The notes under the pieces are model-generated. The model searched no databases, was not told the origin of the DNA, and was given only the letters and a program-made list of their open reading frames with translations. Position numbers and translations under genes: made by a program. Below, piece after piece: positions 1 to 8,729 of a DNA stretch of 64,000 nt. Each line of letters starts with the position of its first letter. Position 1 is the stretch's first letter. The stretch comes from Streptomyces sp. 3214.6 (GTDB lineage: Bacteria; Actinomycetota; Actinomycetes; Streptomycetales; Streptomycetaceae): NCBI RefSeq assembly GCF_900129855.1, contig NZ_LT670819.1, forward strand, positions 2,232,001-2,296,000, written 5' to 3'.

Positions 1-222
1 GAGGACCGGCTTCCCGTCCTGAAGGGCCTGCCGGCACAGCTCGTAGACCGCGCCCTCCACGCAGCCGCCGGACACCGAGCCGATCGCCGTGCCGTCGGCG
101 TCCACCGCGAGGGCGGCGCCCGGCCGGCGGGGCGCGCTGCCGCCGACGGCCACCACGGTGGCGACGGCGAAGTCACGGCCCTGCTCGACCCACCGGTTCA
201 GTTCCTCGGCGATGTCCAGCAT
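1..222 (-). CDS. xdhC: XdhC family protein, N-terminal part (truncated by window edge)
   Basis: The start codon is at 222 and the gene runs off the left edge, so only the first 74 residues are visible. They begin MLDIAEELNRWV and contain VVAVGGSAPRRPG and SVSGGCVEGAVYEL, the conserved N-terminal block of the XdhC/CoxI family. Family members bind molybdenum cofactor and assist its sulfuration and insertion into xanthine dehydrogenase-type enzymes. The position fits: it is the last gene of a minus-strand run that starts with the xanthine dehydrogenase subunits, 69 bp after the permease remnant. The family call is secure; the C-terminal Rossmann domain cannot be checked here. Confidence 0.88.
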   Translation of the reverse strand, partial: MLDIAEELNRWVEQGRDFAVATVVAVGGSAPRRPGAALAVDADGTAIGSVSGGCVEGAVYELCRQALQDGKPVL

Positions 223-291
223 CTCTCGGTCTCCTTGACTGCGGTTGCGTGGAGGGGCGTTGCTCGTTCAACGGAGCGGCTGGGACCTGTG

Positions 292-1424
292 CTAGTGCAC
301 GCCCAGCCAGCTCTCGATGGGGTGGAGGGCGAAGTACACGAGGAAGATCACCGTCAGGCCCCACATGAAGGCCCCGATCTCCCGCGCCCTGCCCTGCGCG
401 GCCTTGATGGCGACGTAGGAGATGACGCCCGCGGCGACACCGGTGGTGATGGTGTACGTGAACGGCATCAGGACGACGGTCAGGAACACGGGGACTGCGG
501 TTGCCCGGTCGGCCCAGTCGACGTGGCGGGCGTTCATCAGCATCATCGCGCCGATGACGACGAGGGCGGCGGAGGCGACCTCCTGCGGCACGATCGCGGT
601 GAGCGGGGTGAAGAACCGACAGGCCGCGAAGAAGATACCGGTGACGACCGAGGCGAGGCCGGTACGGGCGCCCTCGCCCACGCCCGTCGCCGACTCGATG
701 AACACGGTCTGGCCGGAGCCGCCCGCCACCCCGCCGATCGCTCCGCCGGCGCCGTCGATGAACAGGGCCTTGGACAGGCCCGGCATCCGGCCCTTGTCGT
801 CGGCGAGTCCGGCCTCGGTGCCGACGCCGATGATGGTGGCCATCGCGTCGAAGAACCCGGCGAGGACGAGCGTGAAGACGATCACGCCGACGGTCATCAC
901 GCCGACGTCGCCCCAGCCGCCGAACCGCACGTCCCCGCAGAGCGAGAAGTCGGGCATCGAGACGGCGCTGCCGTGCAGTTCGGGGGCGCCGCCCGCCCAC
1001 TGCTTCGGGTCGACGACCCCGGCGGCGTTGAGGACGGCGGCGACGACTGTGCCGCCGACGATGCCGATGAGGATGGCGCTGTGTGGCCAGGTCGCACAGG
1101 GAACTGGCCTCCTGGGACCGGAGCACGCACGGGATGCGTGTCGCCGCCCCGGGGTCGAGTACGCCGGGGACCAGTGCGCCCAAAACCGTTCGGGGCGTGC
1201 CAGTGGGCGGCCTCATCCCCGTCCACTGCCAAGGAACGGTTGAGCAGAAGGGTGTACACCATCGCCATGAAGATGGTGACACCGCTGCATACCTCGCGCC
1301 CAACGGTGGATCCGGGTCGAGCGAGGTGGAAGTAGCGGTCGGACCAAGACCGTCCAGCCGGGGCGCGGGCCCCCGCGCCCGCGCCCCCGGCGAGAGGCTT
1401 CGGCTCCAGTGACTGCTGGGTCAT
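292..1424 (-). pseudogene. NCS2 (AzgA/PbuG-like) purine permease with its middle missing
   Basis: The N-terminal part starts at ATG 1424 behind a strong GGAGG site. It reads MTQQSLEPKP..., then RYFHLARPGSTVGREV and MVYTLLLN, the first membrane segment of adenine/hypoxanthine-type NCS2 permeases. Homology stops near 1238. It resumes in another reading frame at about 1080 with SAILIGIVGGTVVAAVLN and runs intact to the usual C-terminus PIESWLGVH. The 1081-1238 stretch matches neither end, and roughly 150 codons expected between the blocks are replaced by about 158 bp. The C-terminal frame has a stop at 1213. The whole cannot encode a working carrier, so this is a pseudogene unless the assembly is wrong. 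In the intact state it would have supplied xanthine, hypoxanthine or adenine to the dehydrogenase encoded just upstream. Confidence 0.82.
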
Positions 1425-1531
1425 GTGCGCCTCCTCCCAACGTTCATAGGACACCCGTGCGCTGCCTGCGGCGAGCCCGCGGGATTTGGGAATGGACGAC
1501 CCGGGGGACGGCCCGAGACGAACAGTTGAGG

Positions 1532-1554
1532 GTCCGGGGGCGGCGCCCCCGGAC
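1532..1554. terminator. Strong hairpin after the xanthine dehydrogenase operon
   Basis: Two perfect 10-bp arms, GTCCGGGGGC and GCCCCCGGAC, are separated by GGC. The hairpin lies between the stop codon of the molybdenum subunit (1579) and the start of the permease remnant (1424). It would end or weaken transcription before the permease/xdhC part of the run. There is no U-tract, as is common in Streptomyces. Confidence 0.6.
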
Positions 1555-1578
1555 GTCAGCGGCTCAGACCCCGTGGGG

Positions 1579-3960
1579 TCACGTTCCGGTGAGGTGTTCC
1601 GGACGTACCGGAGTGCGGTTGAGCTCCAGCCCGGTCGCGTTGCGGATCGCCGCGAGGACGGCCGGGGTCGAGGACAGGGTGGGCGCCTCGCCGACGCCAC
1701 GGAGCCCGTAGGGGGCGTGCTCGTCGGCGAGTTCGAGCACGTCGACGGGGATGGTCGGCGTGTCGAGAATCGTGGGGATCAGATAGTCCGTGAAGGACGG
1801 GTTCCTGACCTTCGCCGTCTTCGGGTCGACGATGATCTCCTCCATAACCGCCACGCCCAGCCCCTGGGCCGTGCCGCCCTGGATCTGACCGATCACGGAA
1901 AGCGGATTCAGCGCTTTTCCGACGTCCTGCGCGCAGGCCAGCTCGATGACCTTGACCAGGCCGAGCTCGGTGTCGACCTCGACGACGGCGCGGTGCGCGG
2001 CGAAGGAGTACTGGACATGTCCGAAGCCCTGTCCGGTGCGCAGGTCGAAGGGTTCGGTCGGCCGGTGCCGCCATTCCGCCTCGACCTCGACGGCCTCCCC
2101 CTCGAGCACGTCGACCAGGCCGGCGAGAACCTCACCGCCGTCGGTGACGACCTTGCCGCCCTCCAGGAGCAGTTCGGCGGTGGCCCAGGCCGGGTGGTAG
2201 GAGCCGAACTTGCGGCGCCCGAGCTCCAGGACCTTCTCCCGGACGAGCTCGCAGGAGTTCTTGACCGCACCGCCGGTGACGTACGTCTGCCGGGAGGCCG
2301 ACGTCGAGCCGGCGCTGCCCACCCGGGTGTCCGCCGGGTGGATGGTCACCTGCGCGACGCCCAGCTCGGTGCGGGCGATCTGCGCGTGGACGGTGACACC
2401 CCCCTGGCCGACCTCGGCCATGGCCGTGTGGACGGTCGCGACGGGCTCGCCCGCGATGACCTCTATGCGGACCTTGGCGGTCGAGTAGTCGTCGAAGCCC
2501 TCGGAGAAGCCGACGTTCTTGATGCCGACGGCGTAACCGATTCCGCGAACGACACCCTCGCCGTGCGTGGTGTTGGACAGACCGCCGGGCAGCTGCCGGA
2601 CGTCCGCTCCCTCGCTGCTCTCCCACTGGCGCTCCGGCGGCAGCGGCATCGCCTTGACGCGGCGCAGGAGTTCGGCGACCGGCGCCGGGGAGTCGACCGC
2701 CTGCCCGGTCGGCAGCAGACTGCCCTGCTCCATCGCGTTGAGCCGACGGAACTCGACCGGGTCCATGCCGAGTTCCGCCGCCACCTTGTCCATCTGTGCC
2801 TCGTAGGCGAAGCACGCCTGGACCGCGCCGAAGCCGCGCATCGCGCCGCAGGGCGGGTTGTTGGTGTAGAGGGCGATGGCCTCGATCTCGACGTCGTCGA
2901 CGACGTACGGGCCGATACCGAGCGAGGAGGCGTTTCCCACGACGGCCGGGCTGGCGGAGGCGTACGCGCCGCCGTCCAGGACGATCCGGCACTTCACATG
3001 GGTCAGCTTGCCCTCGCGGGTGGCCCCGTGCTCGTAGTACAGCTTGGCCGGGTGGCGGTGGACGTGGCCGAAGAAGGACTCGAAACGGTTGTAAACGATT
3101 TTGACGGGTTTGCCGGTGCGCAGGGCCAGCAGGCAGGCGTGGATCTGCATGGACAGGTCCTCGCGGCCGCCGAACGCGCCGCCGACGCCGGCCAGCGTCA
3201 TCCGCACCTTGCTCTCGGGCAGGCCGAGGACGGGTGCGATCTGGCGCAGGTCGGAATGGAGCCACTGGGTGGCGATGTAGAGGTGGACGCCGCCGTCCTC
3301 CTCCGGCACGGCGAGGCCGGACTCCGGGCCGAGGAAGGCCTGGTCCTGCATGCCGAAGGTGTACTCGCCCTTGACGATCACATCGGCGCGCCCGGCCGCC
3401 TCGCTCGCGTCGCCGCGGATGATCGGCTGGCGGTGGAGGATGTTCGGGTGCGGGACGTGACCGATGTGGTGGTCGTCGCGGCCTTCGTGGACGAGGATCG
3501 CGTCCGGGGCGGTCGCGGAGGCCTCGTCCGTGATGACCGGCAGTTCCCGGTACTCCACCTTGATCTTGGCGGCGGCGCGGCGGGCGGTCTCGGGGTGGTC
3601 GGCGGCGACGATCGCGACGGGTTCGCCGTGGTGGCGCACCTTGCCGTGGGCCAGGACCGGCGTGTCCTGGATCTCCAGACCGTAGTTCTTCACGTCGGAG
3701 GGCAGGTCGTCGTACGTCATCACGGCGTAGACGCCGGGGGTCGCGAGGGCCTCTGACGTGTCGATGGACACGATCTCGGCGTGGGCGACCGTGGAGCGCA
3801 GGATCTGACCCCAGAGCATGTCCTCGTGCCACATGTCGGAGGAGTACGCGAACTCTCCGGTGACCTTGAGGGTGCCGTCGGGGCGGAGCGTGGATTCCCC
3901 GATGCCGCCCTTGGTCCGTGACCCCTGGGTGATCTTGGTGGGAGCGCCGTTGGCCGGCAT
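1579..3960 (-). CDS. Xanthine dehydrogenase, molybdopterin-binding large subunit
   Basis: The 793-residue protein starts at ATG 3960 (MPANGAPTKITQGS), only 2 bp after the iron-sulfur subunit stops. It has the two-part architecture of xanthine oxidase-family large subunits: an N-terminal Ald_Xan_dh hammerhead domain (about 30-150) and the molybdopterin-binding domains. Recognisable blocks are GVGGAFGGREDLSMQ, PPCGAMRGFGAVQ and, near the end, GVGEAPTL, whose Glu (about residue 758) is the catalytic base that deprotonates the Mo-OH. It oxidises hypoxanthine or xanthine to urate with the FAD and Fe-S subunits. The context (PucR-type regulator, XdhC, purine permease remnant) supports purine catabolism over other substrates. 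Substrate specificity itself cannot be read from sequence. Confidence 0.92.
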   Translation of the reverse strand: MPANGAPTKITQGSRTKGGIGESTLRPDGTLKVTGEFAYSSDMWHEDMLWGQILRSTVAHAEIVSIDTSEALATPGVYAVMTYDDLPSDVKNYGLEIQDTPVLAHGKVRHHGEPVAIVAADHPETARRAAAKIKVEYRELPVITDEASATAPDAILVHEGRDDHHIGHVPHPNILHRQPIIRGDASEAAGRADVIVKGEYTFGMQDQAFLGPESGLAVPEEDGGVHLYIATQWLHSDLRQIAPVLGLPESKVRMTLAGVGGAFGGREDLSMQIHACLLALRTGKPVKIVYNRFESFFGHVHRHPAKLYYEHGATREGKLTHVKCRIVLDGGAYASASPAVVGNASSLGIGPYVVDDVEIEAIALYTNNPPCGAMRGFGAVQACFAYEAQMDKVAAELGMDPVEFRRLNAMEQGSLLPTGQAVDSPAPVAELLRRVKAMPLPPERQWESSEGADVRQLPGGLSNTTHGEGVVRGIGYAVGIKNVGFSEGFDDYSTAKVRIEVIAGEPVATVHTAMAEVGQGGVTVHAQIARTELGVAQVTIHPADTRVGSAGSTSASRQTYVTGGAVKNSCELVREKVLELGRRKFGSYHPAWATAELLLEGGKVVTDGGEVLAGLVDVLEGEAVEVEAEWRHRPTEPFDLRTGQGFGHVQYSFAAHRAVVEVDTELGLVKVIELACAQDVGKALNPLSVIGQIQGGTAQGLGVAVMEEIIVDPKTAKVRNPSFTDYLIPTILDTPTIPVDVLELADEHAPYGLRGVGEAPTLSSTPAVLAAIRNATGLELNRTPVRPEHLTGT

Positions 3961-3962
3961 CG

Positions 3963-4592
3963 TCAGACCACCTCTCCCTGCCGGGCGGCCGCCAGGCGGA
4001 CCGCGTCCATGATCTTCTCGTACCCGGTGCAGCGGCACAGGTTGCCGGAGAGCGCCTCGCGGATGTCCGCGTCGGTCGGGTTCGGGTTGCGTTCCAGCAT
4101 CTCGTCGGCGGCGACCAGCAGCCCCGGGGTGCAGAAGCCGCACTGGACGGCACCGGCGTCGATGAACGCCTGCTGGATCGGGGCGAGTTCGGTGCCCTCC
4201 CCGGTCTGGGAGTCGTGGCCCTTGGGCTGCCATCCCCTGGCCTCGTCGAGCGAGGTCCCCGAGACACCCGACGCGCCCGCCTCGACCGGTCCGCCCGCCG
4301 TTCCACAGGAACCGGTTCCACAACCGCCGTGTTCGGCACGCTGCTTGGCGTACTCGGCGAGCCCTTCGACGGTGACCACGTCACGCCCCTCCGCCTGACC
4401 GGCGGCGACCAGGCAGGAGCAGACCGGGACGCCGTCGAGCCGGACCGTGCACGAGCCGCACTCGCCCTGCTCGCAGGCGTTCTTGGAACCGGGAAGGCCG
4501 AGCCGCTCCCGCAGCACGTACAGCAGGCTCTCGCCCTCCCATACGTCGTCGGCTTCCTGCGGACGTCCGTTGACAGTGAAGTTGACGCGCAT
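3963..4592 (-). CDS. Xanthine dehydrogenase, 2Fe-2S subunit
   Basis: The protein has 209 residues starting MRVNFTVNGRPQEADD. The plant-type ferredoxin cluster is formed by C40, C45, C48 and C60 (ACEQGECGSCTV). The C-terminal helical domain holds the second cluster with CGFC (151-154) and CRC (186-188). Between the domains lies a Gly-rich insertion of about 45 residues (GGCGTGSCGTAGG...), which makes the subunit longer than the usual 160 residues. The start overlaps the stop of the FAD gene as TGATG, so the two are translationally coupled. It passes electrons from the molybdenum site to FAD. Confidence 0.93.
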   Translation of the reverse strand: MRVNFTVNGRPQEADDVWEGESLLYVLRERLGLPGSKNACEQGECGSCTVRLDGVPVCSCLVAAGQAEGRDVVTVEGLAEYAKQRAEHGGCGTGSCGTAGGPVEAGASGVSGTSLDEARGWQPKGHDSQTGEGTELAPIQQAFIDAGAVQCGFCTPGLLVAADEMLERNPNPTDADIREALSGNLCRCTGYEKIMDAVRLAAARQGEVV

Positions 4593-5482
4593 CACGCAGC
4601 TCCCTCGGTGGTGCGGCGGGCGCCGCGGTACGACTCCCAGGTCCAGGTCAGCGTGCGGCGGGCCATCACGCCCACCGCGTGCCGGCGGTAACTGGCCGTT
4701 CCCCGTACGTCGTCGATCGGGTTGCAGGCGGCGGAACACAGGTCCGCGAACTGCTTGGCGACCGACGGGGCGATGATTTTCCCGTTGTCCCAGAAACCGC
4801 CTTCTTCGAGCGCCGCGTTGAGGAAGTCCTCCGCGGCTGCGGCCCGGACGGGGGTGGGCGCGGCGGAACCGATGCCGGTGCGGACGGTCCGGGTCTCGGG
4901 GTGCAACGCCAGACCGAAGGCGCAGACGGCGATGACCATGGCGTTGCGGGTGCCGACCTTGGAGTACTGCTGCGGTCCGTCGGCCTTCTTGATGTGGACG
5001 GCGCGGATCAGTTCGTCGGGGGCGAGGGCGTTGCGCTTGACGCCGGTGTAGAACGCGTCGATCGGGATCCGGCGTGAGCCGCGCACCGACTCGGCCTCGA
5101 CCTCGGCACCGGCCGCCAGCAGGGCGGGGTGGGCGTCGCCGGCCGGGGAGGCGGTGCCGAGGTTGCCGCCGACGCCGCCGCGGTTGCGGATCTGCGGAGA
5201 GGCCACGGTGTGCGAGGCGAGGGCGAGGCCCGGCAGTTCGGCGCGCAGGTTCTCCATGATCCGGGTGTACGGGACGGAGGCGCCCAGCCGCACACTCTCC
5301 TCGCCGACCTCCCACTCGTAGAGGTCACCGACACGGTTGAGGTCGAGCAGGTACTCGGGCCTCCGGTGGTCGAAGTTGATCTCGACCATCACATCGGTGC
5401 CACCCGCAATAGGCACAGCGGTGGGGTGCTCGGCCTTGGCGGCGAGCGCCTCCTCCCAGCTGGCGGGGCGAAGGAAGTCCAT
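4592..5482 (-). CDS. Xanthine dehydrogenase, FAD-binding subunit
   Basis: This 296-residue protein is first in the operon. It starts MDFLRPASWEEALAAKAEHP, carries the FAD-binding IAGGTDVMVEIN loop (about 25-36) and the second family motif NRGGVGGNLGTASPAGD (about 108-125), and ends with the CO dehydrogenase flavoprotein C-terminal domain. It transfers electrons from the iron-sulfur clusters to NAD+ or another acceptor. The ribosome site upstream is weak. The 415-bp region towards the divergent PucR-type gene carries the operon promoter and inverted repeats described separately. Confidence 0.92.
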   Translation of the reverse strand: MDFLRPASWEEALAAKAEHPTAVPIAGGTDVMVEINFDHRRPEYLLDLNRVGDLYEWEVGEESVRLGASVPYTRIMENLRAELPGLALASHTVASPQIRNRGGVGGNLGTASPAGDAHPALLAAGAEVEAESVRGSRRIPIDAFYTGVKRNALAPDELIRAVHIKKADGPQQYSKVGTRNAMVIAVCAFGLALHPETRTVRTGIGSAAPTPVRAAAAEDFLNAALEEGGFWDNGKIIAPSVAKQFADLCSAACNPIDDVRGTASYRRHAVGVMARRTLTWTWESYRGARRTTEGAA

Positions 5483-5709
5483 GACCGGCTCTCTTCTTCG
5501 TCTCGTGCGTCTCGGAGTCGTATCGGCTGTCGGTGGCGACCGACGGCCGAATCGATCGAGCCAGAATCGGGTGCGGCGGGCCCGGCTCGTTCATGTGCTG
5601 TTCACGTGGAGTGAGGCCAGTACACAGCGCCTTGCTCCAGCCCGGTCAGTCACCGAAACCATGAAGGAGTTGGCTGGTCGACCGGGGCATCTTGTAGATT
5701 CGTATGAAC

Positions 5710-5757
5710 GGAGGTCATCAGTAACCTCCTCGTTTTCCTGTGGAAACGTAGGAAACA
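5710..5757. promoter_or_regulatory. Inverted and direct repeats in the xdh/pucR divergent promoter region
   Basis: GGAGGT-N8-ACCTCC is a perfect 6-bp inverted repeat at 5710-5729. Immediately after it, GTTTTCCTGTGGAAAC (5732-5747) is an imperfect palindrome, and GGAAAC occurs twice (5742-5747 and 5751-5756). The rest of 5483-5897 is non-coding. The site is a candidate operator for the divergent PucR-family regulator; this is inference from position and symmetry only. Confidence 0.4.
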
Positions 5758-5897
5758 GCCTGGCAATCAAAGAATGCGGTGCGTGACTGTCCGCCGCAGC
5801 GGTCCGGCCCCGGTGGGCAGGACCGGCGGCGGGTGCCTTCCCGCCACATCCTTCAAGATTCATCGTAGATTTCGAGACACAGAACGGCGGCGACGAG

Positions 5898-7589
5898 ATG
5901 CGGCTGCGCGCCCTGCTGGACACCGATGCGCTGGGCCTGAGGCTCCTCGGCGGCGAGGACGAGCTGGACCGCGCGGTGCGGGGTGTCATGACCACCGACC
6001 TGCGGGACCCCAGCCGCTACCTCTCCGGCGGTGAGCTGGTGCTGACGGGCCTGGCGTGGCGCCGGGACGCGGCGGACTCCGAGCCGTTCGTGCGGATCCT
6101 GGTGCAGGCCGGGGTGGCCGCGCTCGCGGCGGGTGAGGCGGAACTGGGCGACATCCCGGAGGACCTGGTCGTGGCCTGTGCCCGGCACCGTCTGCCGCTG
6201 TTCGCGGTGCACGAGTCGGTGGCCTTCGCGACGATCACCGAGCACGTGGTGCGGCAGGTGTCCGGCGAGCGCGCCGGGGATCTCGCGGCCGTCGTGGACC
6301 GGCACCGCCGGATGATGACCTCGGGCCCGGCGGGCGGCGGCCCGGACGTGGTCCTGGACCTGCTCGGCTCGGACCTGGACCTGCGCGCCTGGGTGCTGTC
6401 CCCCACCGGTCGGCTGATCGCGGGCCCGAAGGGGGCGGGCCCCGGCCTGCCCGCCGAGGTGTGCGCGAAGCTCGCGGCGGAGCAGCTGGCGGCCGTCCGA
6501 ACGGGCCGGCGCGGACCGCACCGGGTGCTGGTCGGCCAGGCGACGTACTCGCTGTTCCCGATCCGCAGCAGTGGCCGCGCCCCGCAGACCGCCCAGGGCC
6601 CGAAGGCCGGCCGGGACGTGCGCGAGAGCGTGCTGTCGGACTGGCTGCTGGCCGTCGAGGCCGACGCCGGGGACTGGGCGGACGAGCGCCTCGACCTGCT
6701 GCAGGGCGTCACCCAGCTGATCGCGGTGGAGCGGGACCGCCGGGACGCCGCGCGCACGGTGCGCAGGCGCCTGGCGCAGGAGGTGCTGGAGCTGGTCCAG
6801 ACGGGCGCGGCCCCGGCGGAGATCGCGGCCCGGCTGCGGGTGGCCGCGCCGGTGCTGCTGCCGGGACTGGGGGCCGCGCCGCAGTGGCAGGTGGTCGTGG
6901 CCCGCGTCGAGTGGGAGGACGGCGGCCCGCAGGCCGGCCCGGTCGCCCAGTCGCTCCTGGAGGAGATCCTGGTCGACCCGCTCGCCACCGGCCCGGAGCC
7001 CTCCGACCGCATCGCCGTCGCCCACACAGGTGCGGAGGCCATCGCCCTCGTGCCGCTGCCTGCGGTGTCGAGCGAGCACGACGGCTCCGAGAGCGGCGTC
7101 CTCGCCGACGCGCTGCTGACGACCGTACGGGAACCGTTGTCGGCGGGTCTCGACGGCGACGGCCGGCTCACGCTGGGCGTCAGCGCGGCCGTGCATTCGG
7201 CGGAGGGGCTGCGCGGGGCGCTGGAGGAGGCGCGGCACGCGCGACGGGTGGCCGCCGCCCGGCCGGGGCGGGTGTGCGCGGCCGGGCACCAGGAACTGGC
7301 CTCGCACGTGCTGCTGCTCCCGTTCGTCCCGGACGACGTCCGCAGAGCGTTCACCGCGCGTCTCCTGGATCCCCTGCGCGACTACGACCGACGCCACCGC
7401 GCCGAGCTGATCCCGACGCTGGAGGCGTTCCTCGACTGCGACGGCTCATGGACCCGTTGCGCCTCCCGCCTGCATCTGCATGTCAACACATTGCGTTACC
7501 GAGTGGGGCGGATCGAGCAGTTGACGAGCCGTGACCTTTCGCGCCTGGAGGACAAGCTGGACTTCTTCCTGGCCCTGCGCATGAGCTGA
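5898..7589 (+). CDS. PucR family transcriptional regulator
   Basis: The 563-residue protein has an N-terminal PucR-like ligand-binding domain (about 1-130, starting MRLRALLDTDALGLRLLGG). A GGDEF-like CdaR central region follows. The C-terminal helix-turn-helix of the PucR/CdaR type contains LEAFLDCDGSWTRCASRLH and VNTLRYRVGRIEQL (about 500-540). Family members control purine catabolism or other nitrogen sources and sense an intermediate such as allantoin. The gene is transcribed divergently from the xanthine dehydrogenase operon, so control of that operon is the natural inference. The start is chosen as the first codon of the conserved domain; its Shine-Dalgarno is poor. Confidence 0.88.
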   Translation: MRLRALLDTDALGLRLLGGEDELDRAVRGVMTTDLRDPSRYLSGGELVLTGLAWRRDAADSEPFVRILVQAGVAALAAGEAELGDIPEDLVVACARHRLPLFAVHESVAFATITEHVVRQVSGERAGDLAAVVDRHRRMMTSGPAGGGPDVVLDLLGSDLDLRAWVLSPTGRLIAGPKGAGPGLPAEVCAKLAAEQLAAVRTGRRGPHRVLVGQATYSLFPIRSSGRAPQTAQGPKAGRDVRESVLSDWLLAVEADAGDWADERLDLLQGVTQLIAVERDRRDAARTVRRRLAQEVLELVQTGAAPAEIAARLRVAAPVLLPGLGAAPQWQVVVARVEWEDGGPQAGPVAQSLLEEILVDPLATGPEPSDRIAVAHTGAEAIALVPLPAVSSEHDGSESGVLADALLTTVREPLSAGLDGDGRLTLGVSAAVHSAEGLRGALEEARHARRVAAARPGRVCAAGHQELASHVLLLPFVPDDVRRAFTARLLDPLRDYDRRHRAELIPTLEAFLDCDGSWTRCASRLHLHVNTLRYRVGRIEQLTSRDLSRLEDKLDFFLALRMS

Positions 7590-7687
7590 CAACAAGCAGA
7601 CAAGAAACAGAGGCCGGTTACCGCCCGTCTTGCTGTCCTTCGGCCGGCCGTCCGTCGAAACCTTCGGGGACGGAGAGTCCCACGACT

Positions 7688-7704
7688 TTGTGAAATCTTT
7701 CACC
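7688..7704. promoter_or_regulatory. Rex-operator-like palindrome
   Basis: TTGTGAAATCTTTCACC contains the perfect inverted repeat GTGAAA-TC-TTTCAC (7690-7703). The Streptomyces Rex operator is TGTGAAnnnnTTCACA. The left half here matches fully and the right half differs only in its last base. The site is about 85 bp upstream of the GTG at 7786. It would link the downstream gene to the NADH/NAD+ ratio if real. Confidence 0.4.
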
Positions 7705-7785
7705 CGCCCCCTTGGCTCGGTGCCGCGATTCGTGCTGAGATGCGGCCACCACTCAAAGCTCGACGGCGCGCTCGGGGAGGGCAAC

Positions 7786-8559
7786 GTGGCGTACACCGCC
7801 ATGTCCGGTACCGGAACGACCTCAGGTGACGACCCCCTCCAGACGGCGGTATGGCGGCTGCGCTCGCGGGCCTGCTGGTCCGACGCGGCGGCTCTGATCC
7901 CGCCCGAAACGGCGCAGGGCGCCATCCAGCGGGCCGCACTGCTCGTGGAGCGGTGCCTGTACACCGAGCAGGGCTGGCAGGACGCCGAGGACGCACTGCG
8001 GGCGGCGGAGGCGCTGGCCCACGACGACGAGGAGCGGGGCGCCGCCGCTTGTGAACGGGGGCACCTTGCGTACGCCGCCACGGTGCACGGGGTGCGCGAC
8101 CGGGTGGACGAGGCGCGGGCCGCGCTCGGCCGGGCGGCGGCGCTGATCCCGCCGGACGCGGTCGGCCGGGCGCTGCTGGACTTCCGCCGGGGCCTGCTCG
8201 CGGAGAACATCGCCCGTTCCCCGCAGGCCGCGAGGGCCGCCTACCGCCGCGCCCACACGGCGGCCGCGACGCACTCGGACTCGCTGCTGCTGTCCTTCAC
8301 CTGGCGCCACCTCGCCGGACTCGCCCTGCGCGACGGCGAGATGGCGGAGGCCCGCCACGGCTTCGCCGAATCCCTGCGCATCCGGGAGGAGTTGGGCTAC
8401 TTGGTGGGCACAGCACCGGCGCTCGCCTCACTCGCGGACGCGGAAACCGAACCGGAGGCCTCCCGACTACGCGAGGAGGCACGACGCCTGTTCCGCCTCC
8501 TCGGAGGCGTCCCCACCTGGCTGGCAAGACAGTTGACACCCCCGGCAGCGACGGCGTAG
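7786..8559 (+). CDS. TPR-like helical repeat protein of unknown function
   Basis: The predicted 257-residue protein is Ala/Arg/Leu-rich and built of antiparallel helices resembling tetratricopeptide repeats, for example LLVERCLYTEQGWQDAEDAL, ARAALGRAAALIPP, AARAAYRRAHTAAATH and EMAEARHGFAESLRIREELG. I choose GTG 7786 because GGGAGG lies 5-6 bases upstream; ATG 7801 is an alternative. There is no signal peptide or membrane segment. Such proteins usually act as scaffolds, but no partner can be named. It stands alone, upstream of a convergent GntR-type gene. Confidence 0.7.
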   Translation: MAYTAMSGTGTTSGDDPLQTAVWRLRSRACWSDAAALIPPETAQGAIQRAALLVERCLYTEQGWQDAEDALRAAEALAHDDEERGAAACERGHLAYAATVHGVRDRVDEARAALGRAAALIPPDAVGRALLDFRRGLLAENIARSPQAARAAYRRAHTAAATHSDSLLLSFTWRHLAGLALRDGEMAEARHGFAESLRIREELGYLVGTAPALASLADAETEPEASRLREEARRLFRLLGGVPTWLARQLTPPAATA

Positions 8560-8613
8560 GGACGAGGGGCTCAGGGGGGCCGAGAGCCGCCAGGCTTGTC
8601 AGTGGCGGGCGGC

Positions 8614-8687
8614 GGCTTCAGCCCGTCCGGCGTTTGAGGACGAGGCCCTTTCGGGGCCGAAGCGGGGGTCCGGGGGCGGCAGCCCCC
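8614..8687. repeat. Streptomyces intergenic repeat with two hairpins, likely bidirectional terminator
   Basis: The block begins CGGCTTCAGCCCGTCCGGCG and continues with GTTTGAGGACGAG. It then forms GGCCC-TTTCG-GGGCC (8644-8658) and GGGGGC-GGCA-GCCCCC (8672-8687). From general knowledge this is a widely dispersed intergenic repeat of Streptomyces chromosomes. It sits between convergent genes ending at 8559 and 8730, where it can terminate both. Confidence 0.65.
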
Positions 8688-8729
8688 AGCAGGCCGGCAC
8701 GCACACGGCACGCACCACGAACCGTCCGC

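Noticed and set aside
1486..3756. Very long plus-strand open frame (over 750 codons) opposite the xanthine dehydrogenase large subunit
   Set aside because: It is the antisense shadow of a clearly conserved minus-strand gene, caused by high GC, with no recognisable domain.
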